DNA of 64,000 nt from Streptomyces sp. 1222.5 (GCF_900105245.1 NZ_FNSZ01000001.1:1364001-1428000); one strand, 5' to 3'. Counted from the stretch's first letter, positions 25,957 through 37,335 are shown. A program made the numbers and translations. The notes: generated by a model not told the origin, from the sequence alone.

Positions 25957-26481
25957 TCAGGTGCTGAGCAGCCGGTTGAAGAAGGAGCGGTAGCGGCGCA
26001 GCGCACCGCGCAGTTCCTCGGTGTCCACCTTCTCCCCCTGGCCCCACTGGCTCTCCAGGTCCTGCTTGTGCTGGGCGAAGGTGGAGGCGAGGGTCTGCAT
26101 GACGTCCGCGACCAGGGTGTCGGCCTCGTGCACGGCCTCGCGGGGGTCGTCCACGAACCTGCCCTGGATCTCCTGCCAGCGGTCGCGGAAGCCGCGTTCC
26201 TCGTCGTCCGTCAGCAGCTGCGGCATCTCGTCGTCCGGGGCGTCGGCGGCCCGTGAGGTCCCGGCCGAGGCCAGGGACTCGGTGCCGGTGCCGGTGCCGT
26301 CGGCGGCGGAGTCGCCGTCCGGGCGTTCGGTGCCGGCCGGCGCGGTGCTCTCGCCCGGGTAGACGGGGGCCCCGGTGGGCGGTGGCTCCCGGTCCGCGCC
26401 GGAGCCGCCGGCGGCGGGCTGGGCGAGGTCGTCGGTGGACAGGCCACCGGTCGTGCGGTCGGTTTCGTCGTTGCTGGGCAT
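25957..26481 (-). CDS. Unknown protein, paralogue of the upstream membrane protein
   Basis: 174 residues. The first 85 are Ser/Thr/Gly/Asp/Pro-rich and probably disordered (DRTTGGLSTDDLAQPAAGGS). The C-terminal 90 form a helical domain: LTDDEERGFRDRWQEIQGRF, DDPREAVHEADTLVADVM and ELRGALRRYRSFFNRLL. That domain repeats the pattern of the neighbouring product (RPEDAVHDADRLV, EQLRGAMVHYRALFDELL). Good GGAGGGA site. It lies 31 bp downstream of its paralogue, in one operon. I know no function; a DNA- or partner-binding helical domain is a guess. Confidence 0.75.
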   Translation of the reverse strand: MPSNDETDRTTGGLSTDDLAQPAAGGSGADREPPPTGAPVYPGESTAPAGTERPDGDSAADGTGTGTESLASAGTSRAADAPDDEMPQLLTDDEERGFRDRWQEIQGRFVDDPREAVHEADTLVADVMQTLASTFAQHKQDLESQWGQGEKVDTEELRGALRRYRSFFNRLLST

Positions 26482-26512
26482 GGGTTCCCTCCGTGCGGGG
26501 ACGGGGTCTGCG

Positions 26513-27073
26513 TCAGGTGCGGGAGTGCTGGGCGCGGCCCCCGCCGTCGGCCAGCAGTTCGTCGAACAGCGCCCGGTAGTGCACCATGGCGCCCCGCAGT
26601 TGCTCGGTCGTCGCGCGGCTGCGGGTGGAGAGGCCCTCCACCTCGTGCGCGGCGCGGTAGTGCTCCAGGGTGCGGCCGTGCTCCACCGACAGGTCCCTCA
26701 TCTGCTGCTCGAACCCCTCGGTGGGATAACCCCGTTCGTGCATGAGCGAGGTCACCAGCCGGTCGGCGTCGTGCACCGCGTCCTCCGGACGGTCGACGAA
26801 CTCCTGCTGGACGCCGGTCCACTCCTGTGTATAGCGGTCCCGGGCCGCGTCGGGCAGTGGCTTGATCTCCAGCGCGTCGTGACGCCTCTCGCGCGACCTG
26901 AGCTCACGCTCGGCGGCGAGCCTGCTGTCGGATCCTTCGACGGTCCGTTCGTACTCCGGGCCGAAGCGATCACGTAGATGACGGCGCCGCCTGAGCATGG
27001 AGACCGCCACGGCGACCAGGACGAGCACCACGACGATCGGGATGACGATCGCCAGAAGCGTTCCTATTGACAT
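26513..27073 (-). CDS. Membrane-anchored unknown protein, paralogue of the downstream gene
   Basis: 186 residues. One N-terminal membrane helix (TLLAIVIPIVVVLVLVAVAV, residues 4-24) is followed by a basic stretch and a charged helical cytoplasmic domain: RDRYTQEWTGVQQEFVDRPE, DAVHDADRLVTSLM and QLRGAMVHYRALFDELL. The domain is shared with the next gene. ATG 27073 has AGGAGG at ideal spacing, preferred over the GTG two codons upstream. The pair looks like a membrane-tethered and a soluble form of one module. Confidence 0.78.
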   Translation of the reverse strand: MSIGTLLAIVIPIVVVLVLVAVAVSMLRRRRHLRDRFGPEYERTVEGSDSRLAAERELRSRERRHDALEIKPLPDAARDRYTQEWTGVQQEFVDRPEDAVHDADRLVTSLMHERGYPTEGFEQQMRDLSVEHGRTLEHYRAAHEVEGLSTRSRATTEQLRGAMVHYRALFDELLADGGGRAQHSRT

Positions 27074-27166
27074 GGGCACACCCTCCTCGGGGAGTAGTGA
27101 TGTGCCCTCTACAAGTGCCCCTTTGGTGAGAATCTATCCACTTATGTTCTGGTCCGCGGTCGGGGG

Positions 27167-27976
27167 TCAGGCGACCAGTGCCGTATGGGTCCAGGTGGGT
27201 TCCGCGGAGGTGCCGGGCTCCGCCGCGCGGGCCAGCGAGCGGCGGTCCGGGTGGCCGGCCGCCGGGATCAGGGGGCGCACCTCCACCTCGGCCACCAGCC
27301 CGCGGGCCGTCGCGACCCGCCACAGTGAGGCGAACAGGGTGTCGTCGCCGACGAACGCCGCCGCCGTGGCCGCGCGGCCCTGCGCGGTGCGGTAGCTCAG
27401 GCGGACCGGCTGGACCGGGACCCCGGCGTCGAGCGCGGCCTGGAAGACGGCGCGGCGGAAGTGCCCCTGGGCCCGGCCGCACCAGGTGCTGCCCTCGGGG
27501 AACGCCGCGACGGCGGCGCCGTCCCGCAGCGCCCCGGCGACCCGGGCGACCGTCGCGGGCAGGGCGCGCAGCCGGTCCCGCTCGATGAACAGGGCCCCGC
27601 CCCGCCCGGCCAGCCGGCCGGCCACGGGCCAGCGCCGGATCTCGTCCTTGGCCAGCATCCGGGCCGGCCGGACCGCGGCGATCAGCGGGATGTCCAGCCA
27701 GGAGATGTGGTTGGCGACCAGCAGGACGCCTCCGTCCGGCGGGGCCGCCCCGGTGATGCGGACCTGGACGCCGATGGCCCGCACGACCGTCCGGGACCAT
27801 CTCCGCACCCAGTCCGCGGGGATCCGCGCGCCGAACGGGGACAGCAGGACGCCGGCCAGCACCAGCACCACGACGGCGGTCAGCCGCAGCACCGCGCGGG
27901 GTACGGCCGCGGCGGCACGGGCCTGCTCCACACAGGCGCCCGGGGTGCAGGGCGCGCTGGGCAGCCAGACGCTCAT
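27167..27976 (-). CDS. olsA: 1-acyl-glycerol-phosphate / lyso-ornithine-lipid acyltransferase
   Basis: 269 residues with a membrane helix near residues 28-48 and the acyltransferase motifs NHISWLD (block I, catalytic His and Asp) and FPEGSTWCG (block III). Alone it would be called PlsC, but it starts one base inside the OlsB-like stop codon (TGATG), and this coupling matches ornithine-lipid operons in which OlsA acylates lyso-ornithine lipid. I recall SCO0920-SCO0921 being such a pair. It acts at the inner face of the membrane. The end, at 27167, is 93 bp from the next gene in the same direction. Confidence 0.85.
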   Translation of the reverse strand: MSVWLPSAPCTPGACVEQARAAAAVPRAVLRLTAVVVLVLAGVLLSPFGARIPADWVRRWSRTVVRAIGVQVRITGAAPPDGGVLLVANHISWLDIPLIAAVRPARMLAKDEIRRWPVAGRLAGRGGALFIERDRLRALPATVARVAGALRDGAAVAAFPEGSTWCGRAQGHFRRAVFQAALDAGVPVQPVRLSYRTAQGRAATAAAFVGDDTLFASLWRVATARGLVAEVEVRPLIPAAGHPDRRSLARAAEPGTSAEPTWTHTALVA

Positions 27977-28749
27977 CAGGCCGGGACGAGGGAGAGGAAG
28001 TGCCGCAGATAGCGCGGGTCGACCCGGCGCATCGACAGCAGCACGTACAGGTCGGCGACCCCGAAGTCCGGGTCGTGCGCGGGCTCACCGCACACCCAGG
28101 CGCCGAGGCGGAGGTAGCCGCGCAGCAGGGCCGGCAGTTCGGTGCGCCCGGCCGGAGCCTGGGCGTTCGGGGTCCAGGGCAGCAGCGGCCGTACCCGGAA
28201 CCCCTCGGGCGCCAGGTGCTTGTCGCGCACCCGGTCCCAGGTCGCCGTGGCGAGCGCGCCGCCGTCGGCGAGCGGCACCGAGCAGCAGCCGGCCAGCCAC
28301 TCGTGGCCACGATCGACCATGTACCGGGCTATGCCGGCCCAGATCAGGCCGATCACGGCGCCGTCGCGGTGGTCGGGGTGCACGCAGGAGCGGCCGACCT
28401 CGACCAGCCCGGAGCGGACGGGGGACAGTGCGGAGAGGTCGAACTCGCTCTCCGAATAGAGCCGGCCGGCGACGGCGGCCCGCTCCGGCGGCAGCAGCCG
28501 GTAGGTGCCGACGACCTCGCCGGTGGCGCCGTCCCGGATGAGCAGGTGATCGCAGTACGCGTCGAAGGCGTCCATGTCGAGGCCCGGTTCCGGACCGTCG
28601 AGCCGGGCGCCCATCTCCCCGGCGAACACCTGGTGGCGCAGGCGCTGCGCGGCCCGGACGTCGTCCTGGTCCCGGGCGAGCGACACGAGGTATCCGGAGC
28701 CGTCGGGCGGGCCGGCGAGGGCGGGGGGCGAGGCGGGCATGGCGGTCAT
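27976..28749 (-). CDS. olsB: Ornithine N-alpha-acyltransferase (GNAT-like)
   Basis: 257 residues of the OlsB-type GNAT fold related to autoinducer synthases. Typical features: AAQRLRHQVFAGEMGARLDG near residues 33-52, DAYCDHLLIRD near 62, GTYRLLPPERA near 80, and EVGRSCVHPDHRDGAVIGLI near 115. It attaches a 3-hydroxyacyl chain to ornithine, giving lyso-ornithine lipid, a phosphorus-free membrane lipid. Start at ATG 28749 with GGAG upstream; a second ATG lies 9 bp inside. No Pho box was recognised upstream. Confidence 0.85.
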   Translation of the reverse strand: MTAMPASPPALAGPPDGSGYLVSLARDQDDVRAAQRLRHQVFAGEMGARLDGPEPGLDMDAFDAYCDHLLIRDGATGEVVGTYRLLPPERAAVAGRLYSESEFDLSALSPVRSGLVEVGRSCVHPDHRDGAVIGLIWAGIARYMVDRGHEWLAGCCSVPLADGGALATATWDRVRDKHLAPEGFRVRPLLPWTPNAQAPAGRTELPALLRGYLRLGAWVCGEPAHDPDFGVADLYVLLSMRRVDPRYLRHFLSLVPA

Positions 28750-28923
28750 GGGGGTCTCCTGCGCCGAGCGGATGCATGACGAGATCTGCACCTGCTTTCT
28801 TCCGCGACAGGCTGGCCTCGGCGTGTCCGGCGCGGGACCCGTGGATGTGCGGCTGCTGAATGACGGACGACGCAGCACGCGGCGGCGGGGCGCGGCCTGC
28901 TCGCCGGAGCGGTGAGGATGCCT

Positions 28924-28959
28924 GGTGGGACCGGGTCGAGCACCTGACCCGGTCCCACC
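28924..28959. terminator. Hairpin terminator after the sdh operon
   Basis: GGTGGGACCGGGTC at 28924-28937 pairs perfectly with 28946-28959 around an 8-nt loop. It lies 86 bp past the sdhB stop on the minus strand and about 175 bp before olsB. The rest of the 295-bp gap holds no gene that I can see. Confidence 0.75.
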
Positions 28960-29044
28960 CGCCCGCCCTCGCGGCGAACGTCTCCCCTTCGGCCGGCCGC
29001 CGGGGCTCGCTCGCGGGCACCCGGGGACAGCCGTTTCGGCAGGG

Positions 29045-29787
29045 CTACCGCCTCACCTTGCGGTTGGCCCGCAGCCACTCCTTGTTCATGCTGGTGATCG
29101 ACATCAGGGGGATCCCCTTGGGACAGGCCGTCGCGCACTCCCCCGCCAGCGTGCAGCCGCCGAATCCCTCGGCGTCCATCTGCGCGACCATGTCCAGCAC
29201 CCGGGTCTCCCGCTCCGGCGCGCCCTGGGGCAGCACATTGAGGTGGTTGACCTTGGCGGAGGTGAACAGCATCGCCGCCCCGTTGGGACAGGCGGCCACG
29301 CACGCGCCGCACCCGATGCACTCGGCGTGCTCGAACGCGAGGTCGGCGTCGGCCTTGGGCACCGGCGTGGCGTGCGCCTCCGGTGCGGAACCGGTGGGCG
29401 CGGTGACGTACCCGCCGGCCTGGATGATCCGGTCGAAGGCGGACCGGTCCACCACCAGGTCCTTGATCACCGGGAACGCGGACGCCCGCCACGGCTCGAC
29501 GTCGATGGTGTCGCCGTCCCGGAAGGACCGCATGTGCAGCTGACAGGTGGTGGTCCGCTCGGGGCCGTGCGCGTCGCCGTTGATGACGAGCGAGCAGGCG
29601 CCGCAGATGCCCTCGCGGCAGTCGTGGTCGAAGGCGACGGGTTCCTCACCGGACAGGATGAGGCGCTCGTTGAGGACGTCCAGCATCTCCAGGAAGGACA
29701 TGTCGGGCGAGATGCCGTCCACCTCGTAGGTGGACATGGCTCCTTCGGCGTCGGCGTTCTTCTGCCGCCAGACGCGCAGGGTGAGCT

Positions 29788-29791
<4 letters not shown>
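29045..29791 (-). CDS. sdhB: Succinate dehydrogenase / fumarate reductase iron-sulfur subunit
   Basis: 248 residues. The plant-ferredoxin-type 2Fe-2S site is [16 protein letters not shown], the 4Fe-4S site [12 protein letters not shown], and the 3Fe-4S site lies in [16 protein letters not shown]. The subunit carries electrons from the flavoprotein to the quinone site of the membrane subunit. Its start overlaps the flavoprotein stop (ATGA). Third gene of the cytochrome b, flavoprotein, Fe-S operon. A hairpin terminator follows. Confidence 0.95.
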
Positions 29792-31737
<1,946 letters not shown>

Positions 31738-31738
31738 G

Positions 31739-32446
31739 TCAGCTCACCACTCCGGTCATGACGCCCACGGGTACGGCGATGAAGCCGGCCGTGAGCAGCA
31801 GCGCGAGGATGTCGGCGACGGCCTTGAGGGCGCGGTCGCGGGCGCGGCTGCCGACGCCCAGGGTCTGGGCGGCGCTCCAGAAGCCGTGCCGGATGTGCAG
31901 GCCGAGCGCGAGCATCGCGACGATGTAGACGGCGTTGCCGTACCAGGTGGAGAAGGTGTCCACGACGTTCTGGTACGGGTGGCCCTCCTGGAAGCCGCCC
32001 GGGTGGACGGTGCCCGTGGTCAGGTCCAGCAGGTGCCAGACGATGAACAGGCCCAGGATGATCCCGCCCCAGCGCATGGTGCGGGTGGCGTAGCTCGCCC
32101 TCGGCTTCTTGTGCACGTACTTGGCCGGCCGTGCCTTGATGTCGCGGCGGCTGAGCTGGTAGGCGGACGTGGCGTGGGCGACCACGGCGGCGACCAGGAC
32201 GATCCGGATGAGCCAGAGCGTCCACTCGTAGTGCATGAAGGGTTCGCCGACGGTGCGCAGCCAGTGCGCGTAGTGGTTGAACTCGCCCGCGCCGAAGTAG
32301 ATCTTCAGATTGCCGATCATGTGCGCGACCAGGTACAGCAGCATGATCACGCCGCTGACGGCCATCACCGTCTTCTTGCCGACGGTGGAGTCCCACACCG
32401 TGCGCGCCATGGACGGCCGTCGGTCCGTCCGCGTTGCCAGAGCCAT
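31739..32446 (-). CDS. sdhC: Succinate dehydrogenase cytochrome b subunit (type B)
   Basis: 235 residues with about five membrane helices (near 26-46, 72-95, 128-148, 170-192 and 206-230). His residues fit di-heme ligation: [39 protein letters not shown] single fused anchor subunit with two b-hemes marks the menaquinone-reacting type. First gene of the operon; the divergent LysR gene starts 84 bp away. Confidence 0.93.
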   Translation of the reverse strand: MALATRTDRRPSMARTVWDSTVGKKTVMAVSGVIMLLYLVAHMIGNLKIYFGAGEFNHYAHWLRTVGEPFMHYEWTLWLIRIVLVAAVVAHATSAYQLSRRDIKARPAKYVHKKPRASYATRTMRWGGIILGLFIVWHLLDLTTGTVHPGGFQEGHPYQNVVDTFSTWYGNAVYIVAMLALGLHIRHGFWSAAQTLGVGSRARDRALKAVADILALLLTAGFIAVPVGVMTGVVS

Positions 32447-32505
32447 GGCATTGACGCTAGGTCCCCGGAACCCGATCGGTCCAAGACATGGTCCGGCTCG
32501 TTTCC

Positions 32506-32520
32506 ATAGGCGGAAGCTAT
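32506..32520. promoter_or_regulatory. LysR-type T-N11-A box between sdhC and lysR
   Basis: ATAG-N7-CTAT gives a T-N11-A dyad, the usual LysR-family recognition layout. It lies 10 bp before the LysR ATG and 60 bp before sdhC, where an activator of the divergent operon and autorepressor would bind. Single site, judged by eye. Confidence 0.45.
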
Positions 32521-32529
32521 CCTGGCTGG

Positions 32530-33414
32530 ATGCAGTTCCAGCAGCTCCAGTACTTCGTGGCCGTCGCCGAGACCCGGCACTTCACGCGGGCCGCCGAGCT
32601 GGTCCATGTCGCCCAGCCATCACTCTCGCAGCAGATCAAGGCGCTGGAGCGGGAACTGGGCGCGGATCTGTTCCAGCGCGCCCGGGGCAACATCACGCTC
32701 ACCGACGCGGGCGAGGCGCTGCTGCCGCTGGCCCGGCGGATCCTGGCCGACGCGGACACTGCCCGGTACGAGGTGCAGGAGCTGGCGCAGCTGCGGCGCG
32801 GCCGGGTACGGCTGGGGGCGACGCCGAGCCTGTGCACGGGCCTGCTGCCGGATGTGCTGCGCGCCTTCCACGACCGGTACCCCGGCATCCAGCTGCTGAT
32901 CGAGGAGAGCGGTTCGCACGACCTGGTGCGGGAGCTCGCCCGGGGCGCCCTCGACCTTGCCCTGGTGGTACTGCCGCTGCCTACGCCGTCGCCCGCGCTG
33001 ACCACGGTGGAGCTGCTGCGCGAGGACCTGGTGGTGGTGTCCTCGCCCGAGGCACCGGCACCCGGTGGGGGCGGGCGCTCCGTCCGCATCGCCGACCTGG
33101 AGGGTGAGCGGCTGGTGATGTTCCGGCACGGGTACGACCTGCGGGAGCTGACGGTGGCCGCGTGCCGCGCGGAGGGCTTCGAGCCGGACTTCGCGGTGGA
33201 GGGCGGCGAGATGGACGCGGTGCTGGGGTTCGTGCGCGCCGGCCTCGGCCTGGCCGTCGTACCCCGCATGGTCGCGACGCGATCGGGACGCGGACTGCGC
33301 GTGACGCCGCTGGCCCGCCCCGGCCTCCACCGCACGATCGCCCTGGCCCACCGCAGCGACGTGGCCCCGCCTCGGGCGGCCCGGGAACTCCAGCGGATGC
33401 TGGTGGAGCGGTGA
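32530..33414 (+). CDS. LysR-family regulator, likely of the sdh operon
   Basis: 294 residues. The winged helix is at residues 1-60: QLQYFVAVAETRHFTRAAEL, then VAQPSLSQQIKALERELG. The effector-binding domain follows (VRLGATPSLCTGLLPDVLRA; GLGLAVVPRM). ATG 32530 gives the standard family start. Its divergent position to sdhCAB suggests control of that operon, possibly by succinate, fumarate or oxygen state; this is inferred. A possible hairpin (8-bp stem, 33436-33455) separates it from the converging CHAT gene. Confidence 0.92.
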   Translation: MQFQQLQYFVAVAETRHFTRAAELVHVAQPSLSQQIKALERELGADLFQRARGNITLTDAGEALLPLARRILADADTARYEVQELAQLRRGRVRLGATPSLCTGLLPDVLRAFHDRYPGIQLLIEESGSHDLVRELARGALDLALVVLPLPTPSPALTTVELLREDLVVVSSPEAPAPGGGGRSVRIADLEGERLVMFRHGYDLRELTVAACRAEGFEPDFAVEGGEMDAVLGFVRAGLGLAVVPRMVATRSGRGLRVTPLARPGLHRTIALAHRSDVAPPRAARELQRMLVER

Positions 33415-33435
33415 GGGCGGGGGTGCGCGGGTGCT

Positions 33436-33455
33436 GCCGCCGGATCGCCGGCGGC
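33436..33455. terminator. Possible bidirectional terminator
   Basis: GCCGCCGG at 33436-33443 pairs with 33448-33455 over an ATCG loop, between converging genes. A second GC-rich dyad follows at about 33508-33530. Weak because GC-rich DNA easily forms short stems. Confidence 0.4.
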
Positions 33456-33537
33456 GAGGTGTCGGTAGCCGGCCGCCGTTGCCGAGGTGCTGGGCACAGG
33501 CGTCGGTGCTGAGGCGCCGGCCGGCCGGTGCCGGGAC

Positions 33538-36500
33538 TCAGGCGCCCGTGTGCAGGTAGGCCGCCCAGCGGGTCGGGGTCGCCGGGTAGGCGTCGCGGAC
33601 GGCGCGCTGCGCGTGGTTCAGGGCCTGGGCCGAGGCCGTGGTGTCCGGGAGGACCGTGCCGCCCGCGGTGAGGACGGCGTAGAGCTCGCGGGCCATGCCG
33701 GGGGTGTCCGGGGCGTGCCACAGGGTTCCGACGACCCCCCGGAATCCGGCGAGTTGGAAGGCGGCGGCCAGGTGCATCGGCTCGTCCGGCAGCCCGGGGT
33801 GCGCCTCGGCCGTGCTGCACGCGGACAGGATCGCCAGCGCGCCGTGGTCCAGGGGGGTGTCCTGGATCTGTCCCGCGGTCAGTGTCTCCCCCCGCCCGAG
33901 GTGCAGGCCGCCTCCGCGCAGCAGGCCGAGGTCGATGTCGTTGTCCCCGTGGCAGGCGAAGTGGACCAGGGTGTGGTCGCGCAGCGCGGCCGTCACCGTG
34001 GCGAGGTCGGCATCCTCGCCGAGCAGCAGCCGCGCGCCGGGCAGCGCGGCGAGCACGGTGCGGGCCTCCCGTTCGGCCAGGGGCAGCGGCGGGCCGTGCC
34101 GACTGTGCGGCACGGCGACGACGAGCGAGCTCGGCCCCGGTCCGCCGGCCGGGGTGCCGGACACGTCCCGCAGGGAGTGGGCCAGCGCCCCGAGGGTGGG
34201 GGTGTAGGACGGAGTCACCCGGTCGATGACGGTGGGCGGGGGTTCGGCCGCCGGGTCCTGGGCACGGGCCGCGGCCTCGGCGGCCGTGCGCGGGTGGTGG
34301 CCGGCCGCGTGGAGGGGGAGCCGCACCACCGGCCCCACAGGGCACCACCACAACCGCGGCTTCGGGCGGCCCGGTGGGGCCGTGCCGAGCCTGGCCAGGA
34401 CGGGCGAGGTCACCTCGTCCCACAACCAGCCCAGGATGTCGTGCAGTTCGGACTGCGCGGCCTCGCGGCGGTCCGGCCCGGCGGTCGAGTCCACCGCGTC
34501 CCGCAGGGCCGTCCTCAGCTCGGCGATGTGCGCGCGTGCCGCCGTGCCGGTCAGGCCCGGCAGCGGAATGTGCTCGACGGGGTCCGCGGGGTCGGCCGGG
34601 ACGAGCAGGGCGTAGCCCTGGGACCCGTGGGTCAGGACGTACGCGACGGCCGCTCCGGCGGTCGCGGCGCGCAGGGCGGCGAGCGGCCGGGAGACCGTCA
34701 GTTCGGCGAACCGCGGATCCGCGGCCAGACCCTCGACGATGCGGTCCCGTTCGGCGGCGAGCCTGCGGGTCTGCGCCGCGTAGTCGGAGCGCGGGTCCCA
34801 GCTGCGGGTCGAGTCCGTCGTGGTGCGGCCGAAGCGGTGCTGTGTGACCGCACTGACCTCGATGCGTCCGACGTTCGCGAAGATGTCCGCGGTGGCCAGG
34901 TGCCGGTCGATCGTCTCCAGGCGCTCGGCGGCCGCGGGGTCGATCCTGCGCAGTTCCGCCCGGTGCCGCCACGACATGATCGCCTGCCCGTAGAGGATGG
35001 CGCGGCCCTTCTCCAGCAGTTCCACCGCATGTTCGGGGCGGCCGGCCTCGATGGCCGCGATCGCGGCCTGCACGGCCAGTTCGGGTGCTCTGCGGGCGAT
35101 GCCCTTGCGGACCGGACCCGCGAAGGAGCGCCGGGCCAGTGCCGGCACCTCCGCGAGAGCGGCCTCCAGTGCCCGCAGGGCGTGCTCGGGGTCGCCCGCG
35201 GCCCGCGCGAGGGCCGCGCGCTTCTCCTGCGCCTCGAACCGCAGCGACGTGGTGAACCGTTCGTCCTGGGCGACCTCGTCCCAGGCGGTCAGGGCTTCGG
35301 CGCGCAGCGCCGTGTCCGGGCGCGGATCGGACGCCGTCAGGTCGTACAGCGCCGTCGCGGCGCGCGCGAACAGCAGCAGGCGCGTGGTCCGGAACCAGTC
35401 GCCGTCCGCGGTCCGGGCCGCCGCGTCCCGGGCCAGGCCGACCGCGTCCTCGAGGGTCGGCCGGTCGCCGGTCTCCCGGTACCGCCGGTACAGCACCTGG
35501 CTGATGGAGCTGGTGAAGCGGGGCAGGTCGGGGTGGTCCGCCGGCAGCCGGGCCAGCCCGTCCCGGTAGAGCCGCTCGGCCTCGGTCAGCCGGCCCACGG
35601 CGTCCTCCCCCTCGCCCAGGGTGTAGTGGTCGGCGAGGTTGAGCAGCAGTTCGTGCTTCCGCGGGTGGTCCTCGGGCAGCGCGTCGGCGGCCTCGTGGGC
35701 GAGGGCGAGTGCCTCCTCCGCCAGTTCCCGGTCCTCCGCGTAGTGGGCCAGTTCACGGAGGGCGCCCGCCAGGTTGGACGTGCGGAACGGACGGAAGGGC
35801 TCGTTGTCCGGCGTCAGCGCCAGGGCCTGCCTGCGGATGTCCACCGACTCCTCCAGGAGCGTGCCGTCCGACAGCACGTTGGCCACGCGGACCGTCAGCA
35901 CGGCCAGCCGCTCCAGCAGAAGGGGCGTGTCGGGGGCGTCGGCCAGGAGCGCGGATCTGGCCCGTCTGGCGTCGGCCAGCGCCTCCTCCACGAGGCGCTC
36001 GTCGGGCCGGGGGGACGCCTCGGCCGCGAGGTAGAGGGTGGCTTCGGCCAGCACGGTGAGCGCCCGTCCGGCCAGCCGGTGCCCGGGCGGCATGGCGTCG
36101 GCCGCCTGCACGGCCCACACCCGCGCCTGGCCGGGCGTGGCGCCGTCCCCGCCCTCCAGCCAGACGTGCATCTCGGTCCGGGCGGCCAGCAGCAGGGCGC
36201 CGGGACGGTCCTCGTCGTGACCCGGCACCGAGGAGACCAGGGCCAGCGCGGCCTTCCGCCGCTCGGTCCACGGGGCGTCCGCGTCATCGGCGGTCGCCCA
36301 CCAGGCACGGTGGCGCCCCTCGGTCCCGGGGGCGTACGGCACCGCGGGCTCGCCCAGCACGGCGGCGACCGTCTCCGCACCGAGCCGGGGCACGGCCCGC
36401 GCCTCCAACTGCGCCAGCCATTCGCGGTGTTCGGGGCCCCGGCGGTCGTCGGGGTGCGTGGCCCGCACCAGGTCGCGGGCCGCGGTCAACGCCTCGGTGA

Positions 36501-37335
36501 GGGTCTGCGGCGCGCCGGTGGCCTCGTGCCGTGCGGTCAGAGTGGTCACCAGGTCGCGTGCGTGGTGCAGCGCGAGCGGGGCGCACCGGCCGGCCGCCTC
36601 GACGGCCCGGCGCAGATCCTGGACGGCGCGCTCCAGGCCGGTGGGGTCGGCCTCGGGGTCGTACAGGGCGGTCGCACAACGGGCCTTGATCAGCAGCCGG
36701 TTGGCGAGATGCGGATCGTGTCGCACCTCCTGCCGGGCCGTGGTCTCGACGGCGAGGCGGGCGGCCCGCTCGGCCTCCGCCCGCCAGGAGCGATGGGCGC
36801 CGAGGTCGCCGAGCAGCAGGAGCAGATGAGCGTGGTCGGTGAGGAGAGCGGCCCGCTCACGCGCCGACAGGCCCTTCTCCTTGAGCCACCGCCGCTGCAG
36901 GTCCAATGCCGTGTCCAGGGCGGAGAAGTCCCGCTGCTCCTCGAACCGGCCCATGAGGAACTGGAGTTGATCGACGCGGGCCGGGCCGAGGGCGATCGGC
37001 TCCCGCTCGCCGTCCGCGGTCTCCCGGCCCCCGCGCCGCGGCCACCGCCGGCCACGGCGCGCCGCGTCCGCCTTGCGCAGGTTCTCGCGCAGTGCGTCGG
37101 GCAGCGGCGGCAGGCCCTCCGGTACGCCGTCCAGCACGCCGGCGAGCTGGACGGCGGCGCGGAATTCCAGCAGGCCGTTCACGCCCGGCAGATGGAGGTA
37201 GCGGTACCAGCGGAGCAGCGCGAGCCGGGCGGTGTCCGCCGCGTCCGCGCCGGGCGGCGGCGGCAGCGTGGCCGGAGCCAGAGACGGCAGGTCCCGGCCG
37301 TCACCGGTGTGCAGATACCGTTCCAGATCCTCCAT
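33538..37335 (-). CDS. CHAT-domain (caspase-like protease) protein with TPR-like repeats
   Basis: 1265 residues from ATG 37335 (GGGGGTGAGG upstream). Residues about 1-780 form a long alpha-helical solenoid of tetratricopeptide-like repeats, rich in ARAATALYD, LAEATLYLAAEASP and DPEHALRALEAALAEVP patterns. The C-terminal 300 residues are a CHAT domain: substrate-pocket strands, then catalytic His1129 in VHFACHGDND and Cys1173 in ILSACSTAEA, followed by AFQLAGFRGVVGTLW. CHAT proteases (separase/caspase clade) act in bacterial conflict, cell-death and signalling systems, with TPRs sensing partners. No signal peptide. A two-gene unit is divergent, 144 bp away. The target is unknown. Confidence 0.9.
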   Translation of the reverse strand: MEDLERYLHTGDGRDLPSLAPATLPPPPGADAADTARLALLRWYRYLHLPGVNGLLEFRAAVQLAGVLDGVPEGLPPLPDALRENLRKADAARRGRRWPRRGGRETADGEREPIALGPARVDQLQFLMGRFEEQRDFSALDTALDLQRRWLKEKGLSARERAALLTDHAHLLLLLGDLGAHRSWRAEAERAARLAVETTARQEVRHDPHLANRLLIKARCATALYDPEADPTGLERAVQDLRRAVEAAGRCAPLALHHARDLVTTLTARHEATGAPQTLTEALTAARDLVRATHPDDRRGPEHREWLAQLEARAVPRLGAETVAAVLGEPAVPYAPGTEGRHRAWWATADDADAPWTERRKAALALVSSVPGHDEDRPGALLLAARTEMHVWLEGGDGATPGQARVWAVQAADAMPPGHRLAGRALTVLAEATLYLAAEASPRPDERLVEEALADARRARSALLADAPDTPLLLERLAVLTVRVANVLSDGTLLEESVDIRRQALALTPDNEPFRPFRTSNLAGALRELAHYAEDRELAEEALALAHEAADALPEDHPRKHELLLNLADHYTLGEGEDAVGRLTEAERLYRDGLARLPADHPDLPRFTSSISQVLYRRYRETGDRPTLEDAVGLARDAAARTADGDWFRTTRLLLFARAATALYDLTASDPRPDTALRAEALTAWDEVAQDERFTTSLRFEAQEKRAALARAAGDPEHALRALEAALAEVPALARRSFAGPVRKGIARRAPELAVQAAIAAIEAGRPEHAVELLEKGRAILYGQAIMSWRHRAELRRIDPAAAERLETIDRHLATADIFANVGRIEVSAVTQHRFGRTTTDSTRSWDPRSDYAAQTRRLAAERDRIVEGLAADPRFAELTVSRPLAALRAATAGAAVAYVLTHGSQGYALLVPADPADPVEHIPLPGLTGTAARAHIAELRTALRDAVDSTAGPDRREAAQSELHDILGWLWDEVTSPVLARLGTAPPGRPKPRLWWCPVGPVVRLPLHAAGHHPRTAAEAAARAQDPAAEPPPTVIDRVTPSYTPTLGALAHSLRDVSGTPAGGPGPSSLVVAVPHSRHGPPLPLAEREARTVLAALPGARLLLGEDADLATVTAALRDHTLVHFACHGDNDIDLGLLRGGGLHLGRGETLTAGQIQDTPLDHGALAILSACSTAEAHPGLPDEPMHLAAAFQLAGFRGVVGTLWHAPDTPGMARELYAVLTAGGTVLPDTTASAQALNHAQRAVRDAYPATPTRWAAYLHTGA

